From Fasciola hepatica (Eukaryota > Platyhelminthes > Trematoda > Plagiorchiida > Fasciolidae): 64,000 nucleotides of DNA. A program made the translations under genes and the position numbers. The stretch lies in contig CANUEZ040000203.1 of the NCBI GenBank assembly GCA_948099385.1, positions 434,001-498,000 of the forward strand, in the 5' to 3' direction. Of this stretch, positions 50,577-63,682 are shown one piece after another. Positions within the stretch are counted from its first letter, which is position 1, and each line of letters starts with the position of its first letter. A model generated the notes under the pieces. It was not told the DNA's origin. It did no database searches and saw only the letters and a program-made list of their open reading frames with translations.

Positions 50577-53500
50577 TTGTGGTTTGGGTGTTCGACTGAC
50601 ATTCGTTCACCCCAACCCTGGTTCGTGTCTCCGAGTGGGCTCTTTCCATGTGCAATGCTCATGATTCCCTTAGCGGATCAAACAGCTGTACAGTGCTTCC
50701 ATAATTTTCAATGGTCAGTTCAGTGTTCAAGCTGCATGGAGAATCATATTATACAAATCTACTCTGCTACTGTTCTATTGCATTGTATGAGCGATCTGTG
50801 TGGATTGTTCATAAGGGAATGCCTTGGTTTTACTTAGGCCCATAAATAGAGAAGTGATGGAACATAGGATTGGATCGGTGTGCGAGAATTTGGTTGTTAC
50901 CGTTCAAAGCGAAAGCGAAAGCCGAAGCCAATTTGGGGATTGTGATATATCATGTAGTGTATATGTTGAACAATGCTTTGAGACCCATATCGGATAGCCT
51001 TGTGGTTTGGGTGTTCGACTGACATTCGTTCACCCCAACCCTTGTTCGTGTCTCCGAGTGGGCTCTGTCCATGTGCAATGATCATGCTTCCCTTAGCGGA
51101 TCAAACAGCTGTATAGTGCTTCCATAATTTTCAATGGTCAGTTCAGTGTTCAAGCTGCATGGAGAATCATATTATACAAATCTACTCTGCTACTGCTCTA
51201 TTGCATTGTATGAGCAATCTGTGTGGATTGTTCATAAGGGAATGCCTTGGTTTTATTTAGGCTCATAACTAGAGAAGTGATGGAACATAGGATTGGATCG
51301 GTGTGCGAGAATTTGGTTGTTACCGTTCAAAGCGAAAGCGAAAGCCGAAGCCAATTTGGGGATTGTGCTATATCAGGCAGTGTTTATGTTGAACAAAGCG
51401 TTGAGACCCATATCGGATAGCCTTGTGGGTTGGGTGTTCGACTGACATTCGTTCACCCCAACCCTTGATCGTGTCCCCGTGTGGGCTCTGTCCATGTGCA
51501 ATGCTCATGATTCTCTTAGCGGATCAAACAGCTGTATAGTGCTTCCATAATTTTCAATGGTCAGTTCAGTGTTCAAGCTGCATGGAGAATCATATTATAC
51601 AAATGTACTCTGCTACTGCTCTATTGCATTGTATGAGCAATCTGTGTTGATTGTTCATAAGGGAATGCCTTGGTTTTATTTAGGCCCATAAATAGAGAAG
51701 TGATGGAACATAGGATTGGATCGGTGTGCGAGAATTTGGTTGTTACCGTTCAAAGCGAAAGCGAAAGCCGAAGCCAATTTGGGGATTGTGCTATATCATG
51801 TATTGTATATGTTGAACAAAGCGTTGAGACCGATATCGGATAGCCTTGTGGTTTGGGTGTTCGACTGACAATCGTTCACCCCAACCCTTGTTCGTGTCTC
51901 CGAGTGGGCTCTGTCCATGTGCAATGCTCATGCTTCCCTTAGCGGATCAAAAAGCCGTGCAGTGCTTCCATCATTTTCAATGGTCAGTTCAGTGTTCAAG
52001 CTGCATGGAGAATCATATTATACAAATCTACTCTGCTACTGCTCTATTGCATTGTATGAGCAATCTGTGTGGATTGTTCATAAGGGAATGCCTTGGTTTT
52101 ACTTAGGCCCATAAATAGAGAAGTGATGGAACATAGGATTGGATCGGTGTGCGAGAATTTGGTTGTTACCGTTCAAAGCGAAAGCGAAAGCCGAAGCCAA
52201 TTTGGGGATTGTGCTATATCATGTATTGTATATGTTGAACAAAGCGTTGAGACCCATATCGGATAGCCTTGTGGTTTGGGTGTTCGACTGACATTCGTTC
52301 ACCACAACCCTTGTTCGTGTCCCCGTGTGGGCTCTGTCCATGTGCAATGCTCATGATTCCCTTAGCGGATCAAACAGCTGTATAGTGCTTCCATAATTTT
52401 CAATGGTCAGTTCAGTGTTTAAGCTGCATGGAGAATCATATTATACAAATCTACTCTGCTACTACTCTATTGCATTGTATGAGCAATCTGTGTGGATTGT
52501 TCATAAGGGAATGCCTTGGTTTTACTTAGGCCCATAAATAGAGAAGTGATGGAACATAGGATTGTATTGGTGTGCGAGAATTTGGTTGTTACCGTTCAAA
52601 GCGAAAGCGAAAGCCGAAGCCAATTTGGGGATTGTGCTATATCATGTAGTGTTTATTTTGAACAAAGCTTTGAGACTCATATCGGATAGCCTTGTGGTTT
52701 GGGTGTTCGACTGACATTCGTTCACCCCAACCCTGGTTCGTGTCTCCGAGTGGGCTCTGTCCATGTGCAATGCTCATGATTCCCTTTGCGGATAAAAAGC
52801 CGTGCAGTGCTTCCATAATTTTCAATGGTCAGTTCAGTGTTCAAGCTGCATGGAGAATCATATTATACAAATCTACTCTGCTACTGCTCTATTGCATTGT
52901 ATGAGCGATCTGTGTGGATTGTTCATAAGGGAATGCCTTGGTTTTACTTAGGCCCATAAATAGAGAAGTGATGGAACATAGGATTGGATCGGTGTGCGAG
53001 AATTTGGTTGTTACCGTTCAAAGCGAAAGCGAAAGCCGAAGCCAATTTGGGGATTGTGATATATCATGTAGTGTATATGTTGAACAATGCTTTGAGACCC
53101 ATATCGGATAGCCTTGTGGTTTGGGTGTTCGACTGACATTCGTTCACCACAACCCTTGTTCGTGTCTCCGAGTGGGCTCTGTCCATGTGCAATGATCATG
53201 CTTCCCTTAGCGGATCAAACAGCTGTATAGTGCTTCCATAATTTTCAATGGTCAGTTCAGTGTTCAAGCTGCATGGAGAATCATATTATACAAATCTACT
53301 CTGCTACTGCTCTATTGCATTGTATGAGCAATCTGTGTGGATTGTTCATAAGGGAATGCCTTGGTTTTATTTAGGCCCATAAATAGAGAAGTGATGGAAC
53401 ATAGGATTGGATCGGTGTGCGAGAATTTGGTTGTTACCGTTCAAAGCGAAAGCGAAAGCCGAAGCCAATTTGGGGATTGTGCTATATCATGTATTGTATA

Positions 53501-56500
53501 TGTTGAACAAAGCGTTGAGACCGATATCGGATAGCCTTGTGGTTTGGGTGTTCGACTGACAATCGTTCACCCCAACCCTTGTTCGTGTCTCCGAGTGGGC
53601 TCTGTCCATGTGCAATGCTCATGCTTCCCTTAGCGGATCAAAAAGCCGTGCAGTGCTTCCATCATTTTCAATGGTCAGTTCAGTGTTCAAGCTGCATGGA
53701 GAATCATATTATACAAATCTACTCTGCTACTGCTCTATTGCATTGTATGAGCAATCTGTGTGGATTGTTCATAAGGGAATGCCTTGGTTTTACTTAGGCC
53801 CATAAATAGAGAAGTGATGGAACATAGGATTGGATCGGTGTGCGAGAATTTGGTTGTTACCGTTCAAAGCGAAAGCGAAAGCCGAAGCCAATTTGGGGAT
53901 TGTGCTATATCATGTATTGTATATGTTGAACAAAGCGTTGAGACCCATATCGGATAGCCTTGTGGTTTGGGTGTTCGACTGACATTCGTTCACCACAACC
54001 CTTGTTCGTGTCCCCGTGTGGGCTCTGTCCATGTGCAATGCTCATGATTCCCTTAGCGGATCAAACAGCTGTATAGTGCTTCCATAATTTTCAATGGTCA
54101 GTTCAGTGTTTAAGCTGCATGGAGAATCATATTATACAAATCTACTCTGCTACTACTCTATTGCATTGTATGAGCAATCTGTGTGGATTGTTCATAAGGG
54201 AATGCCTTGGTTTTACTTAGGCCCATAAATAGAGAAGTGATGGAACATAGGATTGGATCGGTGTGCGAGAATTTGGTTGTTACCGTTCAAAGCGAAAGCG
54301 AAAGCCGAAGCCAATTTGGGGATTGTGCTATATCATGTATTGTATATGTTGAACAAAGCGTTGAGACCCATATCGGATAGCCTTGTGGTTTGGGTGTTCG
54401 ACTGACAATCGTTCACCCCAACCCTGGTTCGTGTCTCCGAGTGGGCTCTGTCCATGTGCAATGCTCATGATTCCCTTTGCGGATAAAAAGCCGTGCAGTG
54501 CTTCCATAATTTTCAATGGTCAGTTCAGTGTTCAAGCTGCATGGAGAATCATATTATACAAATCTACTCTGCTACTGCTCTATTGCATTGTATGAGCACT
54601 CTGTGTGGATTGTTCATTAGGGAATGCCTTGGTTTTACTTAGGCCCATAAATAGAGAAGTGATGGAACATAGGATTGGATCGGTGTGCGAGAATTTGGTT
54701 GTTACCGTTCAAAGCGAAAGCGAAAGCCGAAGCCAATTTGGGGATTGTGATATATCATGTAGTGTATATGTTGAACAATGCTTTGAGACCCATATCGGAT
54801 AGCCTTGTGGTTTGGGTGTTCGACTGACATTCGTTCACCCCAACCCTTGTTCGTGTCTCCGAGTGGGCTCTGTCCATGTGCAATGATCATGCTTCCCTTA
54901 GCGGATCAAACAGCTGTATAGTGCTTCCATAATTTTCAATGGTCAGTCCAGTGTTCAAGCTGCATGGAGAATCATATTATACAAATCTACTCTGCTACTG
55001 CTCTATTGCATTGTATGAGCAATCTGTGTGGATTGTTCATAAGGGAATGCCTTGGTTTTATTTAGGCCCATAAATAGAGAAGTGATGGAACATAGGATTG
55101 GATCGGTGTGCGAGAATTTGGTTGTTACCGTTCAAAGCGAAAGCGAAAGCCGAAGCCAATTTGGGGATTGTGCTATATCATGTATTGTATATGTTGAACA
55201 AAGCGTTGAGACCCATATCGGATAGCCTTGTGGTTTGGGTGTTCGACTGACAATCGTTCACCCCAACCCTGGTTCGTGTCTCCGAGTGGGCTCTGTCCAT
55301 GTGCAATGCTCATGATTCCCTTTGCGGATAAAAAGCCGTGCAGTGCTTCCATAATTTTCAATGGTCAGTTCAGTGTTCAAGCTGCATGGAGAATCATATT
55401 ATACAAATCTACTCTGCTACTGCTCTATTGCATTGTATGAGCGATCTGTGTGGATTGTTCATAAGGGAATGCCTTGGTTTTACTTAGGCCCATAAATAGA
55501 GAAGTGATGGAACATAGGATTGGATCGGTGTGCGAGAATTTGGTTGTTACCGTTCAAAGCGAAAGCGAAAGCCGAAGCCAATTTGGGGATTGTGATATAT
55601 CATGTAGTGTATATGTTGAACAATGCTTTGAGACCCATATCGGATAGCCTTGTGGTTTGGGTGTTCGACTGACATTCGTTCACCCCAACCCTTGTTCGTG
55701 TCTCCGAGTGGGCTCTGTCCATGTGCAATGATCATGCTTCCCTTAGCGGATCAAACAGCTGTATAGTGCTTCCATAATTTTCAATGGTCAGTCCAGTGTT
55801 CAAGCTGCATGGAGAATCATATTATACAAATCTACTCTGCTACTGCTCTATTGCATTGTATGAGCAATCTGTGTGGATTGTTCATAAGGGAATGCCTTGG
55901 TTTTATTTAGGCCCATAAATAGAGAAGTGGTGGAACATAGGATTGGATCGGTGTGCGAGAATTTGGTTGTTACCGTTCAAAGCGAAAGCGAAAGCCGAAG
56001 CCAATTTGGGGATTGTGCTATATCATGTATTGTATATGTTGAACAAAGCGTTGAGACCGATATCGGATAGCCTTGTGGTTTGGGTGTTCGACTGACAATC
56101 GTTCACCCCAACCCTTGTTCGTGTCTCCGAGTGGGCTCTGTCCATGTGCAATGCTCATGCTTCCCTTAGCGGATCAAAAAGCCGTGCAGTGCTTCCATCA
56201 TTTTCAATGGTCAGTTCAGTGTTCAAGCTGCATGGAGAATCATATTATACAAATCTACTCTGCTACTACTCTATTGCATTGTATGAGCAATCTGTGTGGA
56301 TTGTTCATAAGGGAATGCCTTGGTTTTACTTAGGCCCATAAATAGAGAAGTGATGGAACATAGGATTGGATCGGTGTGCGAGAATTTGGTTGTTACCGTT
56401 CAAAGCGAAAGCGAAAGCCGAAGCCAATTTGGGGATTGTGCTATATCATGTATTGTATATGTTGAACAAAGCGTTGAGACCCATATCGGATAGCCTTGTG

Positions 56501-59454
56501 GTTTGGGTGTTCGACTGACATTCGTTCACCACAACCCTTGTTCGTGTCCCCGTGTGGGCTCTGTCCATGTGCAATGCTCATGATTCCCTTAGCGGATCAA
56601 ACAGCTGTATAGTGCTTCCATAATTTTCAATGGTCAGTTCAGTGTTTAAGCTGCATGGAGAATCATATTATACAAATCTACTCTGCTACTACTCTATTGC
56701 ATTGTATGAGCAATCTGTGTGGATTGTTCATAAGGGAATGCCTTGGTTTTACTTAGGCCCATAAATAGAGAAGTGATGGAACATAGGATTGGATCGGTGT
56801 GCGAGAATTTGGTTGTTACCGTTCAAAGCGAAAGCGAAAGCCGAAGCCAATTTGGGGATTGTGCTATATCATGTATTGTATATGTTGAACAAAGCGTTGA
56901 GACCCATATCGGATAGCCTTGTGGTTTGGGTGTTCGACTGACAATCGTTCACCACAACCCTTGTTCGTGTCTCCGAGTGGGCTCTGTCCATGTGCAATGC
57001 TCATGATTCCCTTTGCGGATAAAAAGCCGTGCAGTGCTTCCATAATTTTCAATGGTCAGTTCAGTGTTCAAGCTGCATGGAGAATCATATTATACAAATC
57101 TACTCTGCTACTGCTCTATTGCATTGTATGAGCGATCTGTGTGGATTGTTCATAAGGGAATGCCTTGGTTTTACTTAGGCCCATAAATAGAGAAGTGATG
57201 GAACATAGGATTGGATCGGTGTGCGAGAATTTGGTTGTTACCGTTCAAAGCGAAAGCGAAAGCCGAAGCCAATTTGGGGATTGTGATATATCATGTAGTG
57301 TATATGTTGAACAATGCTTTGAGACCCATATCGGATAGCCTTGTGGTTTGGGTGTTCGACTGACATTCGTTCACCCCAACCCTTGTTCGTGTCTCCGAGT
57401 GGGCTCTGTCCATGTGCAATGATCATGCTTCCCTTAGCGGATCAAACAGCTGTATAGTGCTTCCATAATTTTCAATGGTCAGTCCAGTGTTCAAGCTGCA
57501 TGGAGAATCATATTATACAAATCTACTCTGCTACTGCTCTATTGCATTGTATGAGCAATCTGTGTGGATTGTTCATAAGGGAATGCCTTGGTTTTATTTA
57601 GGCCCATAACTAGAGAAGTGATGGAACATAGGATTGGATCGGTGTGCGAGAATTTGGTTGTTACCGTTCAAAGCGAAAGCGAAAGCCGAAGCCAATTTGG
57701 GGATTGTGCTATATCAGGCAGTGTATATGTTGAACAAAGCGTTGAGACCCATATCGGATAGCCTTGTGGGTTGGGTGTTCGACTGGCATTCGTTCACCCC
57801 AACCCTTGATCGTGTCTCCGTGTGGGCTCTGTCCATGTGCAATGCTCATGATTCCCTTAGCGGATCAAACAGCTGTATAGTGCTTCCATAATTTTCAATG
57901 GTCAGTTCAGTGTTCAAGCTGCATGGAGAATCATATTATACAAATGTACTCTGCTACTGCTCTATTGCATTGTATGAGCAATCTGTGTTGATTGTTCATA
58001 AGGGAATGCCTTGGTTTTATTTAGGCCCATAAATAGAGAAGTGATGGAACATAGGATTGGATCGGTGTGCGAGAATTTGGTTGTTACCGTTCAAAGCGAA
58101 AGCGAAAGCCGAAGCCAATTTGGGGATTGTGCTATATCATGTATTGTATATGTTGAACAAAGCGTTGAGACCCATATCGGATAGCCTTGTGGTTTGGGTG
58201 TTCGACTGACATTCGTTCACCACAACCCTTGTTCGTGTCCCCGTGTGGGCTCTGTCCATGTGCAATGCTCATGCTTCCCTTAGCGGATCAAAAAGCCGTG
58301 CAGTGCTTCCATCATTTTCAATGGTCAGTTCAGTGTTCAAGCTGCATGGAGAATCATATTATACAAATCTACTCTGCTACTGCTCTATTGCATTGTATGA
58401 GCAATCTGTGTGGATTGTTCATAAGGGAATGCCTTGGTTTTACTTAGGCCCATAAATAGAGAAGTGATGGAACATAGGATTGGATCGGTGTGCGAGAATT
58501 TGGTTGTTACCGTTCAAAGCGAAAGCGAAAGCCGAAGCCAATTTGGGGATTGTGCTATATCATGTATTGTATATGTTGAACAAAGCGTTGAGACCCATAT
58601 CGGATAGCCTTGTGGTTTGGGTGTTCGACTGACATTCGTTCACCACAACCCTTGTTCGTGTCCCCGTGTGGGCTCTGTCCATGTGCAATGCTCATGATTC
58701 CCTTAGCGGATCAAACAGCTGTATAGTGCTTCCATAATTTTCAATGGTCAGTTCAGTGTTTAAGCTGCATGGAGAATCATATTATACAAATCTACTCTGC
58801 TACTGCTCTATTGCATTGTATGAGCAATCTGTGTGGATTGTTCATAAGGCAATGCCTTGGTTTTACTTAGGCCCATAAATAGAGAAGTGATGGAACATAG
58901 GATTGGATCGGTGTGCGAGAATTTGGTTGTTACCGTTCAAAGCGAAAGCGAAAGCCGAAGCCAATTTGGGGATTGTGCTATATCATGTATTGTATATGTT
59001 GAACAAAGCGTTGAGACCCATATCGGATAGCCTTGTGGTTTGGGTGTTCGACTGACAATCGTTCACCCCAACCCTGGTTCGTGTCTCCGAGTGGGCTCTG
59101 TCCATGTGCAATGCTCATGATTCCCTTTGCGGATAAAAAGCCGTGCAGTGCTTCCATCATTTTCAATGGTCAGTTCAGTGTTCAAGCTGCATGGAGAATC
59201 ATATTATACAAATCTACTCTGCAACTGCTCTATTGCATTGTATGAGCAATCTGTGTGGATTGTTCATAAGGGAATGCCTTGGTTTTACTTAGGCCCATAA
59301 ATAGAGAAGTGATGGAACATAGGATTGGATCGGTGTGCGAGAATTTGGTTGTTACCGTTCAAAGCGAAAGCGAAAGCCGAAGCCAATTTGGGGATTGTGC
59401 TATATCATGTATTGTATATGTTGAACAAAGCGTTGAGACCCATATCGGATAGTC
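50577..59454. repeat. Four-monomer HOR (1691 bp) with optional fifth monomer
   Basis: Monomer starts and types: 50577 C', 51000 D, 51423 E, 51846 A, 52269 B, 52692 C, 53114 D, 53537 A, 53960 B, 54383 C, 54805 D, 55228 C, 55650 D, 56073 A, 56496 B, 56919 C, 57341 D, 57764 E, 58187 A-like, 58610 B, 59033 C. A has CATGCTTCCC with AAAAAGCCGTGCAG. B has ACCACAACCC and GTGTTTAAGCTG. C is 422 bp, with GCGGATAAAAAGCCGTG. D is preceded by GTGATATATCATG and AACAATGCTTTGAG and has AATGATCATGCTTCC. E has TTGATCGTGTC, AAATGTACTC and TGTGTTGATTG. Complete ABCD units, each 1691 bp, are 51846-53536, 53537-55227 and 56073-57763. Confidence 0.94.
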
Positions 59455-62400
59455 TTGTGGTTTGGGTGTTCGATTGACATTCGTTCACCACAACCCTTGT
59501 TCGTGTCCCCGTGTGGGCTCTGTCCATGTGCAATGCTCATGATTCCCTTAGCGGATCAAACAGCTGTACAGTGCTTCCATAATTTTCAATGGTCAGTTCA
59601 GTGTTCAAGCTGCATGGAGAATCATATTATACAAATCTACTCTGCTACTGCTCTATTGCATTGTATGAGCAATCTGTGTGGATTGTTCATAAAGGAATGC
59701 CTTGGTTTTACTTAGGCCCATAAATAGAGAAGTGATGGAACATAGGATTGGATCGGTGTGCGAGAATTTGGTTGTTACCGTTCAAAGCGAAAGCGAAAGC
59801 CGAAGCCAATTTGGGGATTGTGCTATATCATGTATTGTAGATGTTGAACAAAGCGTTGAGACCCATATCGGATAGCCTTGTGGTTTGGGTGTTCGACTGA
59901 CATTCGTTCACCACAACCCTTGTTCGTGTCCCCGTGTGGGCTCTGTCCATGTGCAATGCTCATGATTCCTGTAGCGGATCAAACAGCTGTACAGTGCTTC
60001 CATAATTTTCAATGGTCAGTTCAGTGTTCAAGCTGCATGGAGAATCATATTATACAAATCTACTCTGCTACTGCTCTATTGCATTGTATGAGCAATCTGT
60101 GTGGATTGTTCATAAGGGAATGCCTTGGTTTTACTTAGGCCCATAAAAAGAGAAGTGATGGAACATAGGATTGGATCGGTGTGCGAGAATTTGGTTGTTA
60201 CCGTTCAAAGCGAAAGCGAAAGCCGAAGCCAATTTGGGGATTGTGCTATATCATGTATTGTATATGTTGAACAAAGCGTTGAGACCCATATCGGATAGCC
60301 TTGTGGTTTGGGTGTTCGACTGACAATCGTTCACCACAACCCTTGTTCGTGTCTCCGAGTGGGCTCTGTCCATGTGCAATGCTCATGATTCCTGTAGCGG
60401 ATCAAACAGCTGTATAGTGCTTCCATAATTTTCAATGGTCAGTTCAGTGTTCAAGCTGCATGGAGAATCATATTATACAAATCTACTCTGCAACTGCTCT
60501 ATTGCATTGTATGAGCAATCTGTGTGGATTGTTCATAAGGGAATGCCTTGGTTTTACTTAGGCCCATAAATAGAGAAGTGATGGAACATAGGATTGGAGC
60601 GGTGTGCGAGAATTTGGTTGCTACCGTTCAAAGCGAAAGCGAAAGCCGAAGCCAATTTGGGGATTGTGCTATATCATGTATTGTATATGTTGAACAAAGC
60701 GTTGAGACCCATATCGGATAGCCTTGTGGTTTGGGTGTTCGACTGACATTCGTTCACCACAACCCTTGTTCGTGTCCCCGTGTGGGCTCTGTCCATGTGC
60801 AATGCTCATGATTCCCTTAGCGGATCAAACAGCTGTATAGTGCTTCCATAATTTTCAATGGTCAGTTCAGTGTTCAAGCTGCATGGAGAATCATATTATA
60901 CAAATCTACTCTGCTACTGCTCTATTGCATTGTATGAGCAATCTGTGTGGATTGTTCATAAGGGAATGCCTTGGTTTTACTTAGGCCCATAAAAAGAGAA
61001 GTGATGGAACATAGGATTGGATCGGTGTGCGAGAATTTGGTTGTTACCGTTCAAAGCGAAAGCGAAAGCCGTAGCCAATTTGGGGATTGTGCTATATCAG
61101 GCAGTGTATAAGTTGAACAAAGCGTTGAGACCCATATCGGATAGCCTTGTGGTTTGGGTGTTCGACTGACAATCGTTCACCCCAACCCTGGTTCGTGTAT
61201 CCGAGTGGGCTCTGTCCATGTGCAATGCTCATGATTCCCTTAGCGGATAAAAAGCCGTGCAGTGCTTCCATAATTTTCAATGGTCAGTTCAGTGTTCAAG
61301 CTGCATGGAGAATCATATTATACAAATCTACTCTGCTACTGCTCTATTGCATTGTATGAGCAATCTGTGTGGATTGTTCATAAGGGAATGCCTTGGTTTT
61401 ATTTAGGCCCATAAATAGAGAAGTGGTGGAACATAGGATTGGATCGGTGTGCGAGAATTTGGTTGTTACCGTTCAAAGCGAAAGCGAAAGCCGAAGCCAA
61501 TTTGGGGATTGTGCTATACCATGTATTGTATATGTTGAACAAATCGTTGACTCTCATATCGGATAGCCTTGTGGTTTGGGTGTTCGACTGACATTCGTTC
61601 ACCCCAACCCTTGTTCGTGTCTCCGAGGGGGCTCTGTCCATGTGCAATGCTCATGATTCCCTTAGCGGATCAAACAGCTGTATAGTGCTTCCATCATTTT
61701 CAATGGTCAGTTCAGTGTTCAAGCTGCATGGAGAATCATATTATACAAATCTACTCTGCTACTGCTCTATTGCATTGTATGAGCAATCTGTGTGGATTGT
61801 TCATAAGGGAATGCCTTGGTTTTACTTAGGCTCATAAATAGAGAAGTGATGGAACATAGGATTGGATCGGTGTGCGAGAATTTGGTTGTAACCGTTCAAA
61901 GCGAAAGCGAAAGCCGAAGCCAATTTGGGGATTGTGCTATATCATGTATTGTATATGTTGAACAAAGCGTTGAGACCCATATCGGATAGCCTTGTGGTTT
62001 GGGTGTTCGACTCACATTCGTTCACCCCAACCCTTGTTCGTGTCCCCGTGTGGGCTCTGTCCATGTGCAATGCTCATGATTCCCTTAGCGGATCAAACAG
62101 CTGTATAGTGCTTCCATCATTTTCAATGGTCAGTTCAGTTTTCAAGCTGCATGGAGAATCATATTATACAAATCTACTCTGCTACTGCTCTATTGCATTG
62201 TATGAGCAATCTGTGTGGATTGTTCATAAGGGAATGCCTTGGTTTTACTTAGGCCCATAAATAGAGAAGTGATGGAACATAGGATTGGATCGGTGTGCGA
62301 GAATTTGGTTGTTACCGTTCAAAGCCAAGGCGAAAGCCGAAGCCAATTTGGGGATTGTGCTATATCATGTATTGTATATGTTGAACAAAGCGTTGAGACC

Positions 62401-63682
62401 GATATCGGATAGTCTTGTGGTTTGGGTGTTCGACTGACATTCGTTCACCACAACCCTTGTTCGTGTCCCCGTGTGGGCTCTGTCAATGTGCAATGCTCAT
62501 GATTCCCTTAGCGGATCAAACAGCTGTACAGTGCTTCCATAATTTTCAATGGTCAGTTCAGTGTTCAAGCTGCATGGAGAATCATATTATACAAATCTAC
62601 TCTGCTACTGCTCTATTGCATTGTATGAGCAATCTGTGTGGATTGTTCATAAGGGAATGCCTTGGTTTTACTTAGGCCCATAAATAGAGAAGTGATGGAA
62701 CATAGGATTGGATCGGTGTGCGAGAATTTGGTTGTTACCGTTCAAAGCGACAGCGAAAGCCGAAGCCAATTTGGGGATTGTGCTATATCATGTATTGTAT
62801 ATGTTGAACAAAGCGTTGAGACCGATATCGGATAGCCTTGTGGTTTGGGTGTTCGACTGACATTCGTTCACCACAACCCTTGTTCGTGTCCCCGTGTGGG
62901 CTCTGTCCATGTGCAATGCTCATGATTCCCTTAGCGGATCAAAAAGCCGTGCAGTGCTTCCATAATTTTCAATGGTCAGTTCAGTGTTCAAGCTGCATGG
63001 AGAATCATATTATACAAATCTACTCTGCTACTGCTCTATTGCATTGTATGAGCAATCTGTGTGGATTGTTCATAAGGGAATGCCTTGGTTTTACTTAGGC
63101 CCATAAATAGAGAAGTGATGGAACATAGGATTGGATCGGTGTGCGAGAATTTGATTGTTACCGTTCAAAGCGAAAGCGAAAGCCGAAGCCAATTTGGGGA
63201 TTGTGCTATATCATGTATTGCATATGTTGAACAAAGCGTTGAGACCCATATCGGATAGCCTTGTGGTTTGGGTGTTAGACTGACAATCGTTCACCCCAAC
63301 CCTTGTTCGTGTCTCCGAGTGGGCTCTGTCCATGTGCAATGCTCATGATTCCCTTTGCGGATCAAACAGCTGTACAGTGCTTCCATAATTTTCAATGGTC
63401 AGTTCAGTGTTCAAGCTGCATGGAGAATCATATTATACAAATCTACTCTGCTACTGCTCTATTGCATTGTATGAGAAATCTGTGTGAATTGTTCATAAGG
63501 GAATGCCTTGGTTTTAATTAGGCCCATAAATAGAGAAGTGATGGAACATAGGATTGGATCGGTGTGCGAGAATTTGTTGTTACCGTTCAAAGCCAAGGCG
63601 AAAGCCGAAGCCAATTTGGGGATTGTGCTATATCATGTATTGTATATGTTGAACAAAGCGTTGAGACCCATATCGGATAGCC
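59455..63682. repeat. Monomers 141-150, mixed, ACCACAACCC-rich
   Basis: Starts 59455, 59878, 60301, 60724, 61147 (422 bp, C-type), 61569, 61992, 62415, 62838, 63261 (422 bp, GAATTTGTTGTTACC). Half or more have ACCACAACCC, and CCCCGTGTG again predominates. 59878 and 60301 share CCTGTAGCGG; 59878 and 60724 share the tail CATAAAAAGAGAAG. Confidence 0.93.
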
